Source: Dermatemys mawii
Lineage: Eukaryota > Chordata > Testudines > Dermatemydidae
DNA length: 64,000 nt
NCBI GenBank assembly: GCA_007922305.1
Contig: ML677373.1
Location: forward strand, 11,024,127 to 11,088,126
Direction: 5' to 3'
The translations under genes and the position numbers were made by a program. Positions 36,301 through 42,653 of this stretch are shown here, piece after piece. The notes below the pieces were generated by a model. The model searched no databases. It was not told the DNA's origin and saw only the letters and a program-made list of their open reading frames with translations. The stretch's first letter is position 1. Each line of letters starts with the position of its first letter.

Positions 36301-38175
36301 GTATCATGTGACATGATCACATGTCACTGTAAGACCCCTAGTGTCTGTTCTTCCTCGGTTGGCCCAAACATACACAGGAAGGTTTACAGGAAAATAAATC
36401 ATTTCCAACCAATTGTCCTAGTCAATGGGAGCCATTGAGATTCTAAACCACCATTAATAGACCACATTTTGCATGATTGCAATAGGACCTCAGGGTTACA
36501 TTTCATATTTCTAGCTTCAGGAACAAGAATGATACATGCATACAAATAGGAGGAATATATTCAGTAGGTTATAACCTTTGTTACGATACCTTACAAGAGA
36601 CCTTTTGCATAAGAATATTTCAGTTATATCATATTCACACTCATAAGCCTATTTCCATAAAACATATGGAGTGCAACATCACATACAGGATCGACCTCAT
36701 CTAGCTATATTGCCTTGTCTCCCCTAGGATTTTACACTGATATCACTATCTTGATGTATAATCACATCTTTTAGTGTAGTGAGGACATAACTTAACGCCA
36801 GTTGAATTCTGATCTTCCATCTTCCTGGGCTTGTGAGATTGCCAGTTGTAATACCTGCTTCCCAGCACAACCTGCAGACACTCACTCCATAGTGGTATTG
36901 TCACTATGGAGTGAAACGAAATTCTCATGCTTTCATTTTTTAGCGAAAACTGTGGCAGCAAACTCTCACATTGTCTGTCTCAGCCACAGCAAGAGAGTCC
37001 CTAGAGTTTATTACTAGGATAGGGTGCCAGAATATCTGGCAGGTAAGGAAGGGACTTGTCAGGATAGGTTTGGCATCTGAAATGAGAACGAGATACTAGA
37101 GACAGAAGGGCTGGCTATGCCGGAAGCAGAGAATCCTGGGAAGGTGGGCTTGGGGACTGCAGAGGGTGAAGGCCAATCTTCCACCCACTGCCAGCAGCCT
37201 GCTCCAGGGACCAGTGATGCTGAGGGGGTTTGAATCTGTGGAAAGCACCAGCTCTGCATTTCTGACCTGCTGTGGGTCAACAGACTGTTCTCATGGAGGA
37301 TAGAAGGGCAGTAAGAGCTTTGACGTTTATATAATAATAGCAGAGCCTTGTTCCACCCTTGTTACAGTCATAAAACCATGGCTCCTTTAGTTCTTATAAT
37401 CCTAGGCAGGTGAGCCAAGGGCTGCAAGTAATAGGTGGGGAACTTGCTATGCTCTTAGGGAGACTTGCAGTGAGACCACATCAGTCCTGTAAGCAATCCC
37501 AGCTAGTAATGAAACAGTACCCTCTTTTCCTTTCCCCTGAAAAAACTTAGGGGTACATACAACAGAATATGTCTGTGTGTTAGGTTCAGGGCCAGCTCCT
37601 GATGCCCATTACTGAACACTGAAAAAAAACTTAGTAAACCCCAATGAAAGATTGACTTATCTCTCTCATCACTTATTTCCCAGTAGCAGACTAATGGCTT
37701 GTGTACACTTGAAAGTTAGTTTGGATTAAGATAATATTTAAAGTGCATTAACAATTCTAGAATAACTCCATGTGTGGACACTCTTATTCCAGAATATGTG
37801 TGTCTGTAGACAAGCCCTAAGAAAGCTCAAAATAAGGGGGTATGTCTGGGAATAAAGCTGGTTACTTTAAGAGTTGGAAAATGTGTGTGTGTATGAGGAG
37901 TGGATATTAAGGGTTAAATCCTGCTCATTTTATATGTGCAGATTTGCTGAAGTCAACAGAACTTGTAAGGTGAGCGTCATGTCTCATTTGACTCCATCAT
38001 TGCTGTTCACAGTGCCTCTTGGAGAGTGTCTGTTTCTCCTTTTACTTTTCTTCTTGACAGGGTTCAGAGAGAGCAGCTGACTGCCATCTTCAGGCTCATG
38101 AAGGAAAACAGTGAGACATTTGGAGAGCTGTCTGAAGGAGACATGAAGGAGCAGCTTAAACTTTATGACATGTAG
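12326..38175 (+). CDS. MXRA7: MXRA7, matrix-remodelling-associated protein 7 (3' part of gene; exon 1 outside window)
   Basis: Joining 12326-12386, 19124-19223 and 38061-38175 gives one open frame that ends at TAG 38173-38175. The encoded C-terminal part contains FKYSPGKLRGNQYK, then MMTKEELEEEQR, then a helix-prone tail ending EQLKLYDM. I recognise this as the conserved C-terminal region of MXRA7 (also called TMAP1), a small single-pass membrane protein linked by co-expression to extracellular-matrix remodelling; its molecular activity is poorly known. The N-terminal membrane segment and acidic/Pro-Ala linker come from exon 1 in this family. No such exon is visible in 1-12325, so the window opens inside the first intron. 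Phases agree: exon 2 leaves one base, exon 3 leaves two, and the last exon supplies one (AG+G = Arg). All junctions are GT/AG. The Glu/Lys-rich EELEEEQRVQREQL stretch looks like an amphipathic helix or coiled coil. An alternative 3' exon at 32904 gives a different C-terminus. Confidence 0.9.
13394..13657 (+). promoter_or_regulatory. Cluster of TATA/MEF2-like motif and CAGCTG E-boxes in an intron
   Basis: CTATAAATAC at 13394-13403 fits both a TATA box and a MEF2-type A/T core. Three CAGCTG E-boxes follow at 13478-13483, 13589-13594 and 13652-13657, in GC-rich sequence without visible repeats. This could be an internal promoter or a tissue-specific enhancer of MXRA7. No transcript start can be shown from sequence alone. 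Confidence 0.3.
14245..14440 (+). repeat. MIR
   Basis: ctgacttgccccaggggaac, acagccagtgagtggcggag and cctgactcccagtctggtg. Confidence 0.65.
15865..16055 (+). repeat. MIR
   Basis: attttgcacatggggaaacc, gaggcactgtgccattaagt and ggcagagctaggaatagaat. Confidence 0.75.
16420..16439. repeat. (GA)n microsatellite
   Basis: About ten uninterrupted GA units. Confidence 0.9.
17300..17530 (-). repeat. MIR, antisense, interrupted by another repeat
   Basis: cacctgggttctattcctgg and ctctgcctgtgtggctgtgg on the left and tttggcaagtcatttcacat, ctgtttccccacctgtaaat on the right are parts of one antisense MIR. The middle 17370-17438 (acctcacccaccatgtctac, ctaatatcctgggacccacc) belongs to a different turtle-type repeat. 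Confidence 0.6.
18092..18197. mobile_element. Short hAT-type element with 8-bp target duplication
   Basis: The ends cagttttcaacc and ggttgaaaacactg form a terminal inverted repeat. TGCCCTAG is duplicated exactly at 18084-18091 and 18198-18205. The body (ttcatttgcaggcccttaaa, gcagacccccagg) matches a common amniote hAT family. It is noncoding and lies inside an MXRA7 intron. Confidence 0.75.
19124..19223 (+). CDS. MXRA7: MXRA7 internal exon with conserved FKYSPGKLRGNQYK block
   Basis: The exon encodes A(A)EEQISFKYSPGK, then LRGNQYKTMMTKEEL and EEEQR, the most conserved part of MXRA7. The acceptor is a tandem cagcag, so the exon may begin at 19124 or 19127; both keep the frame and differ by one Ala codon. 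The donor is caaag|gtacgt after 19223, leaving AG of an Arg codon. The following exon starts with A (alternative 3' exon, 32904) or G (canonical exon, 38061), and both restore Arg. Confidence 0.92.
19600..19690. repeat. Inverted-repeat family piece ('ccagatcctcatctgg...')
   Basis: caagggccagatcctcatct, then gataaatcagcatagctcca, then an inverted counterpart ccatgttgatttagtcccactgagg. It matches a common amniote palindromic repeat. The preceding bases (19465-19600) hold related pieces. Confidence 0.5.
21320..21334. repeat. (AC)n microsatellite
   Basis: Seven AC units in gaaaacacacacacacacatg. Confidence 0.85.
23345..23425 (+). repeat. CR1 3' tail fragment
   Basis: gcaagaggtcagaagaggtgat, then cataatgaccccttctggcc, is a typical CR1 end. 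Confidence 0.6.
24995..25215. repeat. Probable interspersed repeat with repeated 'gcaccagt / ctggtgc' pieces
   Basis: The segment contains several related pieces (gatttgcaccagttctgg, gccccggtgcaaacaggc, tttgcactggtatggc, tttgcactggtgcagctg) in both orientations, suggesting a degraded inverted-repeat element. Edges are approximate. Confidence 0.35.
26870..26989. mobile_element. 120-bp inverted-repeat element (AGGGTGACCAGA ends), copy 1
   Basis: It begins AGGGTGACCAGATG and ends TCTGGTCACCCT, its reverse complement. It is flanked by perfect 10-bp copies of AACCTAGGAT (26860-26869 and 26990-26999). The internal sequence (tgtcccgatttttgg, tgtcccagtttttcac) is noncoding. This is a MITE-like DNA transposon. 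The 10-bp duplication is longer than the 8 bp of hAT elements. Confidence 0.8.
27402..27449 (+). other. Candidate 48-nt cassette exon of MXRA7
   Basis: A strong pyrimidine tract (tttctccccgcccccttccttggcag) precedes 48 nt that end in a good donor (ggctg|gtaagt). Entered in the phase left by MXRA7 exon 3, it reads through without a stop and leaves two bases (TG), so the phase is preserved. It would insert 16 residues including SSMALLLDERG. Splicing on to 38061 gives Trp and the canonical tail; splicing on to 32904 gives TGA, an immediate stop. It is not recognised as a known exon and could be a chance match. Confidence 0.35.
28660..28930. mobile_element. Inverted-repeat element with GGCCTGGTCTACAC ends
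   Basis: It begins ggcctggtctacac and ends gtgtagaccagcccc, an inverted repeat. The internal gtagtgtctacactgaagct adds a further palindromic piece. This is a common reptile MITE-like family. No coding capacity is present. Confidence 0.65.
30000..30100 (+). repeat. Possible MIR fragment
   Basis: cccatttggatgaggaaaca and the following gaaaggactcttcccaaaca resemble the MIR core weakly. Confidence 0.3.
32085..32245 (-). repeat. MIR, antisense
   Basis: gttctagccctgactctggc, gagaccttgggaaagtcatt and tgcacctcagtgtgtccatc, then taaaatgag. Confidence 0.7.
32904..32942 (+). CDS. MXRA7: MXRA7 alternative terminal exon (short C-terminus)
   Basis: A good acceptor (ctccttgtttctctttgcag) at 32884-32903 precedes an in-phase segment. 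Joined to AG of the previous exon it encodes R-TEDYMKLSLASS and then TAA at 32940-32942, replacing the 37 residues of the canonical tail with 12. The downstream sequence runs about 1.7 kb to an AATAAA at 34635-34640, followed by a GT-rich stretch as expected for a cleavage site. MXRA7 is known to have splice isoforms with different C-termini in mammals. That this exon corresponds to one of them is my inference from phase, splice signal and polyadenylation signal. Confidence 0.7.
32943..34665 (+). other. MXRA7: 3'UTR of the short MXRA7 transcript (predicted)
   Basis: This non-coding stretch follows the alternative stop. It contains an A-rich tract (about 33005-33025) and a run of 14 T at 34547-34560, then AATAAA at 34635-34640. 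I see no repeat of known type and no coding signal in it. The relatively repeat-free sequence is consistent with a retained 3'UTR. The end is placed about 25 bases after the AATAAA and is approximate. Confidence 0.55.
34635..34640 (+). terminator. polyadenylation signal AATAAA, short MXRA7 transcript
   Basis: AATAAA lies in ttcaataaatctttg, followed within 30 bases by a T/G-rich element (gggtattgtgttgttttt) typical of cleavage and polyadenylation sites. Confidence 0.6.
35270..35480. repeat. Inverted-repeat element with perfect 17-bp hairpin
   Basis: The arms ggacctgattttcagaa (35290-35306) and ttctgaaaatcaggtcc (35324-35340) are exact reverse complements around a 17-nt loop. Further copies of 'gattttca' and 'tgaaaatc' follow to about 35480. 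It belongs to the reptile repeat family typified by 'ctgattttcaaaagtgctgagc'. Confidence 0.6.
36325..36690 (-). mobile_element. LTR/ERV-like remnant, orientation tentative
   Basis: ggttggcccaaacatacaca, atttcatatttctagcttca, ataccttacaagagaccttt and catatggagtgcaacatcac match a repeated family I recall from turtle genomes. No coding part is seen. Borders are approximate. Confidence 0.45.
37696..37818. mobile_element. Inverted-repeat element, same end type as the one at 28660
   Basis: It begins ggcttgtgtacac and ends gtctgtagacaagccct, with cattaacaattctagaataact in the body. It is noncoding and diverged. Confidence 0.55.
38061..38175 (+). CDS. MXRA7: MXRA7 terminal exon, canonical C-terminus
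   Basis: The acceptor ttttcttcttgacag ends at 38060. The first G completes Arg, then 37 residues follow: VQREQLTAIFRLMKEN, SETFGELSEGDMKEQL, KLYDM, then TAG. This is the hallmark C-terminal helix of MXRA7 ending in LYDM. It is amphipathic and continues the Glu/Lys-rich helix of the preceding exon. The two 3' exons are mutually exclusive by position: use of the upstream one with its own polyadenylation site removes this tail. Confidence 0.93.
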
Positions 38176-39689
38176 GCTCACAGCCACTACAGTCTAGGCC
38201 TGCCTGCTGCCTCCGCCCTTATCTTTCGAGACACTGGAGACTAATGCTATAAAACTGTCACTAAATGCGTAATCGTTTCATATTTTGGATGGTTTGCGAA
38301 AATGTATAGACCTCTTTGAAATATTTCAAATACTTGTAATTTCTATCCCTTTTTACTGGTTTTCTTAAAGGAGCTATTGCTGTCTTTTCATCTCATGCAG
38401 AGATATTTTAACTCTTTCTAGCCAGTGAGTAAGACTTAGACCCTACAACGTGGTGAAATTTGTAACTGTATTCTGGCCATGCTTTGTAAATAGGTGTCTC
38501 TTCACTCTGATCCTCCACATCTTGGTGTCTGTAAAGTAAAATAGCAGCTGCTGCACACTCTAACATGGATTAATGGGAGGTTACCCTTTTAGGATATATC
38601 TGCATAGCAGCTGACAGTGTGCTTCCCAGTGTGCATAGACAGACACTAGCTTGAGCCATGGTGGTACAGAAAGCAGCTTGGGCTTGCCCCACAAGTACAA
38701 TCGTGTTCAATCCCCTGTGTACATACTCGGGCAGCTAGAAAGAGCCACTGCCCAGAGCACCACAACCAGTCTGCTATTCTTGGTGCACTAGTTCAAGCAG
38801 AGCTAGCATGTGCCTGTCTTCCCACGGTGGAGAATATGCTCCCAAATGCAACATATACACTTAGTCAGGATCATGCCTATCGATTATTCAGACAGTATGG
38901 GGCTGATGTCAGATGATTCACCGAGTTTTTTGGCTGGAAACCAGTGATTCTGAAGGAGGATAAAGCTGCCAGGTGCAGTATGTGAATAACTTCTGTAAGT
39001 GCATTTGTGTTGTCACTCAGACCAAGTAGCTACTTATGAGCATATACTGCATCTCAGTCGCCATTGAAACCTATGTGAACAGAATGTTAACTCAAACTAT
39101 GTTTCATGAAAATAACTTTTCCATTCCAGTTTAGGAAATTTCATGCCCCACTCTCCCTGTTTTGCTTCTCCATAAAAGCATGGGGCAACTGCTGCTTTTC
39201 TCATTGCATAAAGCAGCAGCAGAAAATGCCACTTCCATTAGAATTTTTGAGTGGAAGCAAGACAGTAGCCATCTTTGAAAATGATCTTTGGTCAGAGGCA
39301 AGAGGATGGGAAGCACAGTGAGAAACTGATTTACATCTAGGTCATAGTCCTTTGTGAGACAGCCTGAAGGAGAGCAGGTTTTAGATATAGTTAAGGTAGG
39401 TTTCAGTTGTAGGGAGAGAAGGGGGGTCAAGTCAGGTGATATAGCTGATGGTGGAGGAGAAAGGGAAGTATGTCCAAAGTTTGGGAATACTATTCCTTGG
39501 ATGAAAAATGGGCTTGTAATGTAATATTCAGTTTGGATCCTAGCTATGGTCCTGGGCCCCATGTAAGGAACAGAACACACTTCAAGAACACACATAAAAT
39601 GTGGTGTTCGGTCCTGCTGCTGGGTGCCCAGCAATGCTCTGCAAAGAAAGGAGAACCATCAACACAGATACCAGCAGGCAGGAACACTT

Positions 39690-39825
39690 GTTGCAGACTG
39701 TAAGCTCCTTGGGGAAGAAACTCTCTTGTTCTGTGTTTGTCCAGCCCCTAGCACAATGGGGCCTGGTCCATGATTCGAGCTCCTAGGCATTATCATGATA
39801 CAGATAATAATCAGCATCAAGAGGG
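39690..39825 (+). repeat. L2-like LINE 3' tail
   Basis: gactgtaagctccttgggga, tgtgtttgtccagcccctag and cacaatggggcctggtccat, ending in aataataat-like sequence, are typical of this repeat. Confidence 0.65.
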
Positions 39826-40725
39826 ACTGAATGAGACAGTTCTCTCACACTCTGGTTCCCAGTCCCATTATTTATTAAATAAATAGGCAAATCTAATGCA
39901 CTGGTACTTGGATTAGGAATCCGTTCCAGTTTCTCATATCCTTTAAGGGTATGTCCCTTTCTCCTCCACACTCTACTCTTTCAAAACAAGTCAAGATGGT
40001 TCTTGATGATCCTCTTGAGTGCACAGGTTTTGCCTATGAGGCAGTCTGAAGAAATACCACATAACTTCAACCAGTTAACAAAACCCACTAGTAAATACAC
40101 TGCCAAAAGATGCATTGAAATTATTAAGAGGAATTATCATGTCTTGATTTTCCTTGATGCAGAATATTTGTAGGAAACTCCATTTCAGGGAAGCGCTGCG
40201 AATTCACAAAAAAGGGCATCTTTCAAATGTGTTTTATTTCATGATAAATATTTTGAACAGCTCTGGCCAGACATTGGCACTTTTAGTTCATCAAGAAAAT
40301 TGCAGTGCATTCCATATATTTGGTATGCACTATTTTCTCTCTTCTTTTATGAAATCTTTTAAATCCCTTGACATCAGGGAACATTTCCTAGTTTATGCCA
40401 CTGCTGATGTCACCCAAAATCCACTTAACTTCCAGCTCCATTCTAAGGAATAATTGCTTTAAAAACTAAGATTTCTTTACACTAGCCCTTTAGGTTTGAG
40501 AAACCATCTCACTAGCAGAACACTTCTTCACCACGTATATCCCATAATACAACTACATTTAACTTTTTAAAAACATCTTGCTTTCTAATTTTTTTCACTT
40601 GGGTGGAAGACTTGCCTGCAGGCATATTTACTATGAGGCTGGCTGGCTTTACCATGAAATCATGATTTAATTTGACTTTCATGTCTGAAAATCCTGTAGT
40701 TTCAGAATTATTCCTGTCTTTCTGG

Positions 40726-40738
40726 CCCCCCCCCCCCC
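40726..40738. repeat. Poly(C) tract
   Basis: Thirteen C in a row within the MXRA7 3'UTR. Confidence 0.9.
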
Positions 40739-41107
40739 GTTACATTTGGGCTGCTTCTACACAGGCAGAGTGCTAAAAATCTAACAGTACACTATCAATG
40801 ATGACAGCAATGGTAGAAGCACCAGCGTAGACCATCTGCCAGCATTTTAACCCCTGTCCTGTTTAGAGGTAGGTGACATGAGTGGTTAAAATTCCAGCAG
40901 TGGTTGTGTAATGGTGAGATTCTCAGAAATTTGCCAGAGCTGACAAGGCCCAAATGTAAAAAAAAATGAAGCCAATTATATTACGATCTCCCTGAGCTAT
41001 GCTAAGAGCATAATAGGTAAAGAGATTGTGAAATTGGAACCCTTTGCCGGTTTAATGTTCATTTTTTTAATATGTGGGGAAAACAGTGTACTTTCTTAGA
41101 AAGCTTT

Positions 41108-41113
41108 AATAAA
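41108..41113 (+). terminator. polyadenylation signal AATAAA, long MXRA7 transcript
   Basis: AATAAA in gctttaataaagataag is followed by a T-rich stretch containing tatctttgtcttg. It is the best-placed signal after the canonical stop. Confidence 0.5.
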
Positions 41114-41265
41114 GATAAGCCTGTTGTACATCTATCTTTGTCTTGTAGAATAGAAACACAAAGTCATTTTGTGTGCAAGAGTTTGAAGGTACAAAAACTT
41201 CGGGGAAATTCTCTTCTTTAATAAACTGACTACAAGTTTCCTCTCCACTTCTGATCCATCAAAAA

Positions 41266-41490
41266 GTGCTTGTCTATACTGGGACATTTACCAGCATTAG
41301 TATACCAGTATAATTATAGCACTATAGTTATACTAGTATAATTCCCCATATAGACACTCATATTAGGAATAACAGTAGCCTTTTTCTCCTAAGCTAAATT
41401 GAAAAAAAGGCCACTGTTATTCTGAATAAGTGTTCTCACACAGAGCTAGACTGGTATAAATATAGCAGTATAAGTATACCAGTTTAGTAA
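41266..41490. mobile_element. Diverged inverted-repeat element with gtgcttgtctatac end
   Basis: The left end resembles the gtctacac family. The interior is a run of palindromic pieces (agtataccagtataattat, tagttatactagtataatt, agtataagtataccag). The right boundary is uncertain. Confidence 0.4.
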
Positions 41491-41864
41491 TGCTGTTTGT
41501 TTGGAAAGACCAAAAATCGAGAGATGGGAATTCAAGGAATGGTAATTCCTACTTGACAGGCTATGGATTCAATATTATAGATTTTTTATTTTTAAATTTA
41601 CAGGTCACCTTTAATTTGGATAGTACTGTTGAAATGTATCTGTTAGGGTATGCCAGGTTAAAGGGCACTATTAATTTACATTTTAAAAGAACCAAGATTG
41701 CACTATAGCAGTCACTTTAAAGAATGTGCCCCAATTCTTTTTTAACTCATTAACAATTATATGGGTTTTTCAGCTCCCATACTGATGTTGATAAGGAGTG
41801 TTCAGCAAGAAAAAACTGATTAGCTGATCTCATTTTATACTGACACTGTATAAACACGTTGCAT

Positions 41865-41985
41865 CAGGAACTCTCCTTTGGTTATGTTTGTACAGCACCT
41901 AGCACCGTGGGAAGCTGATCCACAGCTGAGGCGCCTAGGCACTGCCACTATATAAACGTGGAATGACAATAATAGGTAGGGGGAA
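41865..41985 (+). repeat. L2-like LINE 3' tail
   Basis: ggttatgtttgtacagcacc, tagcaccgtgggaagctgat and gaggcgcctaggcactgcca, then aatgacaataatagg. Confidence 0.6.
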
Positions 41986-42100
41986 CAACAACTGATTGTA
42001 CACAGGGCGATGGCAAACACACAGACTAAACATGCAGCCTGCCATGGGAATCCCCAGCTAAGACCCCATGTGGCTACTATGGGAACAGAGACTGTGGACT

Positions 42101-42114
42101 GTTACCATGGCAAC
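42101..42114. promoter_or_regulatory. RFX X-box (GTTACCATGGCAAC)
   Basis: Two inverted half sites, GTTACC and its imperfect partner GGCAAC, match the palindromic RFX-family X-box consensus. A second 14-bp palindrome, GCTGCCATGGCAGC, sits at 42135-42148, and weaker relatives lie at about 42047 and 42079. These sites lie about 490 bases upstream of the predicted start codon. Confidence 0.5.
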
Positions 42115-42465
42115 CCCGCCTCAGCCCCTGTGTTGCTGCCATGGCAGCCCCGACCTGTGAGGCCCCCGGGAAGATGCCGTCGGGGGGCAGGCATGCATGG
42201 GAGGCAGGATCGAAGGCACACTCATCCAGGGAAAGACTGGCTCCTCTTTCCTAACTCAGTTGTGACTTTGGCTTGAACTGTCCCTAGCAGGCTTCCGTGG
42301 TCAGGGCCGCGCAGCAGGAGAAAGATCTGGGTAGAACAGCCCCTTCTCTCAGCACATGCGTGTTCGCAGAGCCAATCCGGGCGAAAATACGTCTTGCCTC
42401 AGGAAGCGGCTGCGAGAACCTTTAAGAGTCGCGCGTGAGCCGGTTAGGACGCCTAAAGCGCGCTC

Positions 42466-42477
42466 TGCGCATGCGCA
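42466..42477. promoter_or_regulatory. NRF1 motif (TGCGCATGCGCA)
   Basis: A perfect palindromic match to the NRF1 consensus, 116 bases before the predicted start codon. A half-like copy, TGCGCATGTG, lies just downstream near 42509. Confidence 0.65.
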
Positions 42478-42592
42478 TACGCGGGGCTATGACTGACGCT
42501 CGCGCTTTGCGCATGTGTAACATCTGGATGGTTCCCGGATATTATCGCTCTGAACTTCTTGCTTGCCACGAGCGCGCTCAGGGACTGCCGGG

Positions 42593-42653
42593 ATGGACGT
42601 GGCCGGCGTAATCCTGCGCATGCGCAGTGTCAAGATGGTGAGGCTGGGTATGG
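42593..42653 (+). CDS. First coding exon of the SGNH-like gene
   Basis: ATG at 42593 opens a 61-nt coding exon beginning MDVAGVILRMRSV and ending in a consensus donor (ATGG|gtaagt). One of two perfect NRF1 motifs lies inside it (42615-42626). It leaves one G, which the next exon completes to Gly. A downstream start at the in-frame ATG 42620, or within exon 2, cannot be excluded. Confidence 0.6.

Larger units (their letters stand above)
34666..38060 (+). other. Intron/intergenic stretch between the two MXRA7 terminal exons
   Basis: No exon is recognised. Contents: a 17-bp perfect hairpin at 35290-35340 inside a diverged inverted-repeat element (about 35270-35480), an LTR-like remnant at 36325-36690, and an inverted-repeat element at 37696-37818. 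Confidence 0.55.
38176..41130 (+). other. MXRA7: 3'UTR of the long MXRA7 transcript (predicted)
   Basis: About 3 kb follow the stop before the first well-placed AATAAA (41108-41113). The stretch contains an L2-like tail (39690-39825), a run of 13 C (40726-40738) and two regions resembling diverged copies of an inverted-repeat family with 'gtctacac'-type ends (about 38595-38680 and 40745-40860). The minus-strand ORF at 39131-39634 is open by chance: it has no recognisable domain. The exact transcript end is unknown. Confidence 0.5.

Noticed and set aside
39131..39634. 167-codon ORF on the minus strand
   Set aside because: It lies within the predicted MXRA7 3'UTR, has no recognisable domain and no splice or promoter context.
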